This document shows positions 34,065 to 43,500 of a stretch of 64,000 nt of DNA, in pieces. The stretch spans positions 4,836,001 to 4,900,000 of the forward strand of contig NZ_CP114283.1 in assembly GCF_027107535.1 (NCBI RefSeq), read 5' to 3'. Every line of letters begins with the position of its first letter. The first letter of the stretch is position 1. The position numbers were made by a program, and so were the translations under genes. A model generated the notes under the pieces. The model did no database searches, had not been told where the DNA came from, and was given only the letters and a program-made list of their open reading frames with translations. The DNA is from Streptomyces aurantiacus (GTDB lineage: Bacteria; Actinomycetota; Actinomycetes; Streptomycetales; Streptomycetaceae).

Positions 34065-34757
34065 ATGGCCATCGACCCTCCGTCCGCCTCCGCCGGGAGC
34101 CCGGCACCTGTCCGCCCCCTGCGGCGCGACGCGCAGCGCAATCGCGAGGCCCTGCTCACCGCGGCCCGCTCCTGCTTCGCCGAGCAGGGCATGGAGGCAC
34201 CCCTGGAGCAGGTGGCCAAGCGGGCCGGGGTGGCCATCGGCACGCTGTACCGGCACTTCCCCACCCGACTGGACCTGGTGCAGGCAACCTTCGCCGAAAA
34301 GCTGGCCGTTTGGCGGGAGGCCGCCGAGAAGGCCGTCACCATGGATGACGCCTGGGCGGGGCTGTGCCACTTCCTGGAGACCATGTGCGAACTCCAGTCA
34401 CAGGACCGGGGGTTCAACGACCTGGCCTCCATACGGTTGCCGGAGAGCGCCTGCCTGGCGGGTGCCCAGACCCGCATCCGCGAACTCGGTGTACACATCG
34501 TCGAGCGTGCGCAGGAGCAGGGCAGCCTGCGCCCCGACCTCACCCCCGAGGACCTTGCCTTCGTCATCTGGTCGCACAGCCGCGTCACCGAGGCCACCCA
34601 CGCCATCGCCCCGGACGCCTGGCGCCGCCACCTTTACCTTCTGCTCGACGGCTTCCGAACCGACCGCGCCCACCCGCTACCGGCGCCGCCGCTCACCGAG
34701 GAGCAGCTGTACCGCGCCATGATCAGCCTCGGCGGAAACGGGGCCTGCGGCGCCTGA
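34065..34757 (+). CDS. TetR-family transcriptional regulator
   Basis: A 230-residue regulator. The HTH is typical: RNREALLTAARSCFAEQGME, then APLEQVAKRAGVAIGTLYRH and FPTRLDLVQATFAEKL. The C-terminal ligand domain ends in PPLTEEQLYRAMISLGG, a common tail of the TetR_C_33-like group. Divergent from the SDR/F420-reductase operon, it most likely represses that operon and responds to its substrate. Confidence 0.9.
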   Translation: MAIDPPSASAGSPAPVRPLRRDAQRNREALLTAARSCFAEQGMEAPLEQVAKRAGVAIGTLYRHFPTRLDLVQATFAEKLAVWREAAEKAVTMDDAWAGLCHFLETMCELQSQDRGFNDLASIRLPESACLAGAQTRIRELGVHIVERAQEQGSLRPDLTPEDLAFVIWSHSRVTEATHAIAPDAWRRHLYLLLDGFRTDRAHPLPAPPLTEEQLYRAMISLGGNGACGA

Positions 34758-34789
34758 CCGTCGGGACGCGCGTTGTCTCAAGGCGCCGC

Positions 34790-34990
34790 GGGAGCCCCTT
34801 CCCGGCGACCAGGCCGAGCCGGTACGCCTCCGTCCCTGCGATGCAGAGTTCGTGGAGACGTTTGGTGACCTCCGCGGGCACCAGCGACACGGCGCGCTCG
34901 AAGGCCGCCTCGTCGGCGAAGCATTCGCACATCCAGACCACATCCAGACCACGTCCGGGTCCTCGCTGCTGACATGCAGCAGGTAAAGCA
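34790..34990 (-). pseudogene. Fragment of an antibiotic-biosynthesis-monooxygenase-like (ABM) protein
   Basis: One minus frame has LLHVSSEDPDVVWM and another CECFADEAAFERAVSLVPAE. Together they resemble the dimeric alpha/beta barrel YgiN/ABM pattern ('...DPDVVW.. E.FADEAAF..'). The piece is short, split, and directly adjoins the duplicated IS end. Confidence 0.35.
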
Positions 34991-35170
34991 GCCACGACGC
35001 CACGCTCTACAAAGACCGCAACACAGTCGAGCGCGCCATCAACAAGTTCAAGGAATGGCGGGGGCTGGCCACCCCCTACGACAAGACACCCGAGAGCTAT
35101 GCCGCAGGACTCCACCTGCGCGGGTCCATCCTCTGGTTACGCAGCCTTCAAGCCCTCTCGTGATCTCAAC
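34991..35170 (+). repeat. Second copy of the IS5-type element 3' end
   Basis: About 170 bp nearly identical to 32264-32443, encoding NTVERAINKFKEWRGLATPY then SYAAGLHLRGSILWLRSLQA, and finishing with the terminal repeat GTGATCTCAAC. Only the end of the element is present. It brackets the SDR/reductase/TetR segment together with the full element on the left. Confidence 0.85.
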
Positions 35171-35203
35171 TCAGAACACCCCCTAGAGGTTGTCCCGTAA
35201 CTG

Positions 35204-35840
35204 GTGTGGTGGTTGGTGCGTTGGCTGGGCATGGGTGGGGTGTTTTCAGCGGATGATCCGAAGTGGATCGAGCCGTTCTCGGGACTGTCCGAGGCGCAGT
35301 TCGCCAGGCTGATGGTGTTGGTGCGGCGTCGTGGTGGTGACGTTCAGCGCGGCCGTCCGTGGCGGCTGTCGCTTGAGAATCGGGTGCTGCTGGTGGCGAC
35401 GTACTGGCGCACGAACTTGACGTTGCGGCAGGTAGCGCCGTTGTTTGGGGTCTCGAAGTCCGCGGCTGACCGCATCCTCGATCATCTCGCACCCCTGCTG
35501 GCCATGTCTCCCGCGCGCCGGCCGCGCAAGGACACCGTCTACATCGTTGACGGCACCCTGGTGCCCACCCGTGACCGCAGCGTGGCCGCGTCCAGCAAGA
35601 ATTATCGGTACTCGACGAACCTGCAGGTCGTCATCGACGCCAACAGTCGCTTGGTGGTGGCGATCGGCCTCCCACTGCCCGGTAACCGCAACGACTGCCG
35701 GGCGTTCACGGAGTCGGGTGTCGACCAGGTCTGCCGCGGAGCGCCGGTCATCGCCGACGGCGGTTACCAGGGCACCGGCCTGCTCATCCCGCACCGCCGG
35801 CGACGCGGCCAGACGCATCTCAGCCCGGAGCAGGAGGTTT
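35204..35840 (+). pseudogene. C-terminally truncated IS5-type (HTH_Tnp_4/DDE_4) transposase
   Basis: Encodes FSGLSEAQFARLMVLVRRRG, then ENRVLLVATYWRTNLTLRQV (helix-turn-helix) and DTVYIVDGTLVPTRDRSVAA with the first Asp and IADGGYQGTG with the second. After RRGQTHLSPEQE the sequence no longer matches: the 'R..VEH..ARMK' block with the glutamate is lost. The frame then runs on into unrelated sequence up to the next gene. Confidence 0.8.
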
Positions 35841-36167
35841 GTTGTCGCACTCGCCGTGTCCGCCGCAGGTCGTGTCGTTTCCTGCGGGTCACGGTGCCGC
35901 TGTGGCTGGCAAGCCCCGTCACCCGCTGCGCGGCAGTGTCCTGGTGCGGTGGAGATCGTTGGCGGGGTGATGACCCAGGTGATGTGCCTGGGTGTCACTG
36001 CCGCCTGGTGTGGGGCAGACCGTGTGCGGCCGGGCTCGGCTGGATGAACTCGTCGTGGAGGGCGAGGCGCCTGCTGAGGACCCAGTCGTATGTCCTGCTC
36101 TGCTTTCACTGCTTTGCGCGAGTTCCCCTGTGTGCACCGGTCGTCCGGGCGCCTGAAAGAGGATTCC

Positions 36168-36896
36168 ATGCGACGTACTCCGTTTCCGCTGGCGCTGGCT
36201 GTTGTCGCCGCGACCACGCTCAGCTTCACCACCGCGACCGCGGCGCCCGCGGCTCCGACCATCACCATCAGAAGCGCATCGTTGACGACCGGCGGCACCT
36301 CCGTGACGTGCCCGAACAGTCTGGCGCGGGTGGTGGGCGGGGGCTTCGATGTCGCCAGCAGCAACGAGGCGTCGGTCAGCTATCCCTCCGCTGCCAGGTC
36401 CTGGACGGTCGACGCGCCCACCGAGTTCGAGCCGTCCGGTACCGCGTACGCGATCTGCGCGCTGGGAGACCTGACGGTCACTATCCGCTCCGCGCCCGCG
36501 AGTCCGGGGGTGGCGACCACGGTCACCTGCCCCAACGTCCTGGCCCGGGCGCTGAGTGGCGGCTTCCGGGCTGACGACTCGCAGTCCGCGGCGGACGTTA
36601 CCCAAAGCTATCCCTCCGGCAGCCGGTCCTGGGCCGTCAAGGCCGACGCCCCCGGCACCGCTTATGCGGTGTGCGGTCTCACCTCGCTGACGACCACCGT
36701 GCGGTCCGCGCCCCTCGTCGACGGTCAGGCGACCGTGACCTGCCCGAATCCGCTCGCCAACGTCTTGGGTGGCGGCTTCACCACCAATGGGGCCGTACCT
36801 GCCAGCTACCCGTCCGGCCCCAGGTCCTGGACGGTGAAGGCGGAGGCTGCCAGCACGACCGGCAGCGTCTACGCCGTGTGCGCCGTCGAAGCCTGA
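36168..36896 (+). CDS. Secreted protein with three ~70-residue repeats
   Basis: A 242-residue exported protein. ATG 36168 (AAAGAGGA upstream) opens a signal peptide with cleavage near TAA/APA. The mature part is three tandem repeats, each with T(I/V)RSA, TCPN.LA..(V/L).GGF, (S)YPS..RSW.V and a closing (I/V)C. Each repeat has two cysteines, probably one disulfide per unit. The repeats begin near residues 30, 102 and 172. It resembles no family I recognise; a small beta-fold repeated for adhesion or polymer binding is plausible. Confidence 0.7.
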   Translation: MRRTPFPLALAVVAATTLSFTTATAAPAAPTITIRSASLTTGGTSVTCPNSLARVVGGGFDVASSNEASVSYPSAARSWTVDAPTEFEPSGTAYAICALGDLTVTIRSAPASPGVATTVTCPNVLARALSGGFRADDSQSAADVTQSYPSGSRSWAVKADAPGTAYAVCGLTSLTTTVRSAPLVDGQATVTCPNPLANVLGGGFTTNGAVPASYPSGPRSWTVKAEAASTTGSVYAVCAVEA

Positions 36897-37524
36897 GCCA
36901 CGGGTGTGGGGTCGGCGCGAGTAGACGTCGACCGGCCACCCGGCCGGGACCCCGACAGCGTGGGCAAGCCCGGGGTGACCCTGGGCAAGCCCGCTCTTGT
37001 CGGTGGCGACTGGGTGGCTGGGACGCGTGGACAGGAATGAGGAGTTGCTGCGCGGGCCGGATCTACGGCGAGGACCACGACCACCCCCGCCACGGCACCC
37101 GGCGCGCGTACCGTGACGGGCCCGCGAGTCCGCGCCCCGCCACGAGCGCGGATCGGCCGGCACCCCGGTCCTTGACGACGCGCACTACCCGCGCGAGAAC
37201 AAGGAAGGCGACCGCACCCCGAAGGTGACCAGCGCCGAGGAGGCCGCGTTCTTGATGCTCTCTTCCCGCAGGTCACGAGGCTCTGGAGCTGATCGCCATT
37301 ACGGGTCGCCGAGGGCCTGCCGGGGAGTCTGTCAAACGAACGTTTCACAGTCCCCGGCCCCGGCCCACTCCTACGGCAACGCGCGCTCAGGCGCAGGTAC
37401 TCAAAGCCATTTACACAAGATCGTCGATCAAGCGCGACTTGTGCGGCTGTGGGCCGTTAACCGGGCGGCCCCGCTTGTTTTAGCGGAGGTCAGTCCTCTG
37501 CTGCTTACCTTCTGGAGCTTTGCC
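36897..37524. other. Intergenic region before the PKS with coding remnant
   Basis: A plus-strand stretch at about 37160-37400 reads LDDAHYPRENKEGDRTPKVT then SAEEAAFL, and later HEALELIAITGRRGPAGESV in another frame. This looks like decayed coding sequence of unknown origin. The remaining ~100 bases before the PKS start presumably hold its promoter. I could not identify a clear -10/-35 pair. Confidence 0.35.
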
Positions 37525-40500
37525 GTGACTGTGGAAATTCAAGCTGCCGAGCCGCTTCCAGGCTCGGTGTCCGGTGGTCTGCCGGGAGACGCGGTGGCTG
37601 TGGTGGGCGTCGGCCTGTGCCTTCCGGGTCGGATTCGGACCTTGGACGGTCTGTGGGCAGCCCTTGAAGGGGAACGGGATCTGGTGGGGGAGGTTCCCGC
37701 TGATCGGTTCGACACCGGGGCCTTCGTCACAGCCGGCGCCGGGCGGGCGGGCAAGTCCTACACAGCCGCGGGCGGGTTTCTCGATGATGTGGCGTCGTTC
37801 GACGCCGGCTACTTCGGTATCGCTCCCAAGGAAGCCACCCGTATCGATCCTCAGCAGCGGCTCCTGCTGGAGTGCGCGGTCGAGGCGTTCGACGATGCCG
37901 CGATCGACCCGGCGTCGCTGGCCGGCAGCGACACAGCCGTGGTGATCGGGGTCTCCTCTCACGACTACTCCGATCTGCAGGCGCGGCGGTTGCGCTCGTA
38001 CAACCCGTACACCATGGGGGGTTCGGCAGCCTGCAATACCGCCAACCGCCTGTCGTACGTGTTCGACTTCCAGGGGCCCTCGAACGCGGTGGATACCGCC
38101 TGCTCTTCGGCTCTGACCGCGGTGCACCAGGCGTGCGAGGCGCTGCGTACGGGCCGAAGCCCGCTGGCGATCGCCGGCGGAGTAAACGTTTTGCTGAGCC
38201 CGGCGGGTTTCGCGGGTTTCTCGGGTGCCTCGATGCTGTCGCCGACAGGGCGGTGCCGGCCGTTCTCGGCGTCGGCGGACGGGTATGTGCGCTCGGAAGG
38301 TGCGGGGGTGCTGCTCCTGAAGCCGTTGTCCGCGGCCCTGGCGGACGGGGACCGGATGCATGCGTTGATCCTTGCGAGCGGCATCAATGCTGATGGCCGG
38401 ACTGCTGGTCTGGCATTGCCCAGTGCCCGTTCACAGGCGGCGTTGCTGGAGCGTGTGTATGCGAGCGCGGGTGTCAGGCCGAGTGATGTGGCGTACGTGG
38501 AGGCGCACGGCACGGGGACTCAAGCGGGCGACCCGGTCGAGTGCGAGGCCCTGGGGCGGGCACTGGGCGCCGGCCGGACCGGCGGTCCGCTGCTGGTGGG
38601 ATCGGTGAAGTCCAACATCGGGCATATGGAGTCCGCCGCTGGGGTGGCGGGTCTGCTCAAGGGGCTGCTGGTGCTGCGGGAGGGCAGGATTCCGCCGACG
38701 CTGCACGGTGTGCCGCAGAACCCCGCGATCGATTTCGCCGCTCTGGGGCTGGAACCCGTTGTGGAAGCGCGGCCGTTGCCCGAGACCGGTAAGAGGGTGG
38801 TGGGGGTCAACTCCTTCGGCTTCGGCGGCGCCAACGCCCATGTCGTCCTGGCCGCGCCCCCCGCCCCCGCCCAGGCGTCGGGCCAAAAGACGGTCGGGCA
38901 GGGAGCCCGTCTGCCGGTGGTGGTCTCCGCCCGTACCTCCCGGGCGCTCACGGACGCCGCGCAGGACTGGGCCGCTCACTTCGAAGGCCAGGCGCAGCAG
39001 CATGCCGAGGGCGCCGGCCGGCGTTTCTACGATGACGCCTTCACCGCCAGCCGCCGGAGGGCTGGGCGGGAGCAGCGCATCGCCGTACTAGCCGACGGCG
39101 CCCTCGATGCGGCGGCCGCGTTGCGCTCTGCCGCTTCGGGCAGGCCGGCTGCGGCAGTCGCCGTGGAGGAAGCGGTCGCGTGTGGTCGCGTGGCGTTCGT
39201 CTTCAACGGAAACGGTGCCCAGTGGGTGGGAATGGGGGCCGAGTTGCTGAGCGGGGACGCGGCCTTCGCTGCCGAGGTGGCGGCGGTGGATCGCGAGTTG
39301 GCGCCTTTGCTGGGCTGGTCGGTGCGGGCGGAGCTTGCGGCGCCGTCGGATCCCCGGCGCTGGGAGCGGACCGAGGTGACGCAGCCCCTGCTGTTCGCCG
39401 TGCAGGTTGGTGTGGTGGCAGCGCTCGCCGCGCGCGGGATCGAGCCGGTCGCGGCCATGGGGCACAGCGTGGGCGAGGTCGCGGCAGCCTATTGTGCGGG
39501 GGCGCTGAGTCGGTCGCAGGCGTGCCGGGTGGTTGCCGAACGCAGCCGCGCCCAGGCGGCGACGGTGGGCGCGGGCCGGATGGCGGCGGCAGGTCTCGGT
39601 GCGGAGGCGGCGCGGCGGCTGCTTGCCGACAACGGGTACGCCGAGCGCTTGGTGGTTGCCGCGGTCAACTCGGATCAGGATGTGACGATCGCGGGCGAGG
39701 CAGAGGCGTTGGAAGCGCTCGGTGCCCAGCTGGATGCGGAGGGCGTCTTCTTCCGTGACCTGGGTCTGGACTACGCCTTCCACACCCCCGCGATGGACGG
39801 CATCCAGGAGCCGCTGGCCGAGGCGCTGGCCGGCCTGCGTCCGGACAAGTGCCGTATCCCGCTGATCTCCACCGTGACGGGGCGTTCGGTTCAGGGCACG
39901 GAGCTGGATGCGGCGTATTGGTGGCGCAATGTGCGCGAGCCGGTCCTCTTCGCTGAAGCCGCCGGCGTGCTGGTCGACGAAGAATTGCAGTGCGACGTGC
40001 TGGTGGAAGTGGGCCCGCACCCCGTGCTCAGCGGATACCTGCGTCGTGTGGCGGCAGACAGCGCGCACAGCGTCGCCGTCGTTGCGACGCTGTCTCGCGT
40101 CCAGCCCGGCCCGACGGCCCTGGATGCGGCGCTCACCCGTCTGCTGGCCGTCGGCGCGCAGGTCGACTGGAAGGTCTTCTTCCCGCAGCGGGGAGCGGTG
40201 ACGGCCCTGCCGGCCTATCCGTGGCAGCGCGAACGGCACTGGAACGGCCACCCGGACTGGTGGCTGGAGGAGTCCGGGCAGCAGCCGTCCACCCCGGTGC
40301 GGCAGCCGCTCCTGGGGGCTCGCCAACCGGTCGCACACCCGGCGTGGCGCCAGCAGATCAATCCCGATGCCCTGGCGTGGATGGCCGACCACACCGTCCA
40401 AGGCGCTGTCGTGTGGCCGGCGGCGGCCTACACCGATATGGCACTGGCCGCCGGCTTGGAGGTGTTCGACGCACCCGCCGAGATCATGGGCCTGACCTTC

Positions 40501-43500
40501 GACAGGGCCCTGACGCTGCCGTTCGACGACCCGGACATGGACGTTGCCCTTTCAGCAAGCCTGGACTCTGATGGTGCCTTCGCTGTGAGCAGCCGCAGCG
40601 GCGGGCAGCAGGACTGGAGCGAACACGCCAGCGGACGCGTGCGGCGTCTGCTGCGCGACCAGCCGCCGGCCCTCGCCTTCGGCGACATCCGCTCCCGGTT
40701 GACCGGCCTGCTGTCCCCCCAGGAGCACTACGCCGCCTGTGCACGCGCCGGTCTGCCCTACGGCCCCGCTTTTCGGCCGCTGACCGCCTTGCATACCGGA
40801 GCGCAGGAGATTCTCGCGGAGTACGCGGCAACGATGGAAGCGGCCCCCGGCCACCAGGCCCACCCGACTGTTCTCGACGGTGCCCTGCAGGCGGGTATGC
40901 CCCTGCTCGCGGCCGTCAACGACGACTCGTGCCCCTATCTGCCCTCGGGAATCGAGACGGTGCGCTGCTGGCACCCGATGCCGGAAAAGGGGCTTGTTCA
41001 CGTGCGGGCCCGGCTGGTCACCCCGCAGGAAGCCGTCTGGGACATCACTGTCAGCGACGCCGACGGAACGGTCGCCCTGGAACTGCTGGGCTGCCGTCTG
41101 CGCCGCTTCGAGGCGGGCGGCAGGACCCGGCCCCAGCAACTGACCGAAGTCCTGCGCGCCGCCCCCCTTGCGGGAGAGACCGCACGGCCGGCGCCGTTGC
41201 CCGCACCGGCGGATGTCTTCGCCGCCTGCGCGCAGGAGATGGCCACCCTCACCGCAACGTGGACGGCGAGTCCCTACGACCGGTTCCGCACGAAGGTCAT
41301 GGAGATGACCGGGCACTTCGCCGGCGCCGCAGTACGCGAACTGCTCCCCGGCGCCCAGGCAGTGACGGTGGAGGCGCTCATCGCGGCTGGCGCGGATGTC
41401 AAGTACACCCAGCTCCTGCGTACCCTCCTGGGCACGGCGACCGAGCACGGGGTGCTGCGAAGTGAGGGACCGGGCCGCTGGCGCCTGGCGAAGGAGCCCA
41501 CCCCGGAGCCGCTGTTCGCCGCGCTGTTCGGCGACTTCCCCGGTGAGGCCGCGACGGCGCTGGCCTACGGGGCATGCGGACAACACCTCGCGCGCGTCCT
41601 TCGAGGGCAGAGCGACCCCCTGGAACTGCTGTTCTCCGATGCGGATTCCATGGCCAACCGCTTCTATGACGGCGCACCCATCCTGGCCTACCACGGCCGG
41701 CTCGCAGCGACGCTGATGGCGAGCACCATCGCCCGCTGGCCGCAGGACCGCCCGCTGCGCATCCTGGAAGTCGGCGCGGGCACCGGCGCCACCACAGCCG
41801 CCATGCTGCCCCACCTGCCGCGCGAGCGTGCCCACTACACCTTCACCGACATCTCCTCCGCCTTCTTCCCCCAGGCCAAGAACCGCTTCGCCGCGTACGA
41901 CTTCGTCGACTACCGGGTCCTGGACCTCGAATCGGACCCCGTAGAACAGGGATTCGCCCTTTCCTCCTTCGACCTTGTGGTGGCCTCCAACGTCCTGCAC
42001 GCCACGACCGACCTCGCTGCCACGCTGCGCCGCGTCGCGGATCTGCTGGCCGACGGCGGACACCTGCTGGCAGTGGAGAGCCACAGTCACGAAGCTCTCG
42101 CACCGGTCTTCGGGCTGCTGGACACGTTCTGGTCAGCGACCGACCGCGAGCTGCGGCCCGACGGGCCGCTGCTGGCACACGACCGTTGGAAGGACTTCCT
42201 GCACGAGTGCGGGTTCACCGGCACCGCCCAGACGGGAGAGACCGCGTCGTTCGCGCTGAGCGACCACTCCGTCCTCCTCACCGCCCGGCGTCCTCGCTCC
42301 CACGCCCCCGCCGCAGCGCCCCGCACCGAAGCGGTCCCCGGCCGCCGGTGGCTCGTGGGCTCCCTGCCCGGCAAACGACAGGACCCCGGCCCGGCACAGA
42401 GCTCGGTGGTGGCCGCCCTGCACGACCGCGCACCCTCCGCTGCCGTCCGGACGACGTCTGTCGACGACACCACCGCGTCGTGGAAGGGTCTGCTGTGCGC
42501 GGAGCAGCCACCGACCGACCTGGTTCTGTTCACTGAGGAAGTCACCGCCGCGTCACCGGCCGAAGCGACCGACGCAGCGGTACGCCACCTCGCGGTCTTC
42601 CGGGCCCTCAGCGCCGCCTGCAAGCAGCGCACCGACACCCGTGACCTGACCGTGTGGCTGATCGCCACCAGTTCCCAGACCGCCGTATCCGCGCCACCCG
42701 CGGCGGAGCATGGCGGCGCGTGGGGAGGAGCGCGCACTCTGGCGAACGAGCACCCGGAACTGACGGTCCGCAGGATCGCCCTCACGGGTGCGCGCGGTGA
42801 AGGGCAGCACAAGGAGCTCGCTGACCGCGTGGTGAGGGAGTTGCTGGCCCGGCCGGAGGAGGACGAGGTACTGCTCACCCCCGCTGGCCGGTTCGCCACT
42901 GTTGTGCGCCCCCTGTCCCCGCCGGTGACCGGGAGCGCCTCCAGCAGCTACACCCTCACCATGGACGACCCCGGCCTCCACTACCGGTTGGCCTGGCGGC
43001 CCGCCGAGGTGCCCACACCGCATGCCGGCGAGATCGTGATCGCTGTCGCGGCGGCTGCCCTGAACTATCGCGACATCATGATCGCCACAGGCCGTGTCCC
43101 GGCCATTGCCTCCAGCCGGATGCCGCACACCGCGGACGTCGGCCTCGAATGTGCCGGAGTGGTCAGTGCCGTGGGACCCGGCGTCACCCACGTCGCCGTC
43201 GGCGACCGCGTGGCGGGGCTGGCACGAGGCTGCTTCGGTGCGTATGCGCTCGCGCGTGCCGACAGGGTCATGCCGCTGCCGGCGGAGATGTGTTTCGCCG
43301 CTGCCAGCACCCTGCCCGTGGCTTTCGCCACGGTGCACCACAGCCTGAACCACCTGGCCCGCCTGGCTCCCGGCGAGACGCTCCTGGTCCATGGAGCCGC
43401 CGGCGGGGTCGGTCTGGCCGCCCTGCAGTACGCGCGCCGCACCGGAGCCCGGGTCATCGCGACCGCCGGCACACCGGCCAAGCGTGACCTGCTGCGTCTG

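Noticed and set aside
37225..37524. N-terminal extension of the PKS from an upstream ATG
   Set aside because: The extra 100 residues have no KS-docking or family character; GTG 37525 has a good ribosome-binding site and begins just before the KS domain.
40552..42090. 512-codon minus-strand open frame
   Set aside because: Antisense to the DH and methyltransferase regions of the PKS; no start site or domain.
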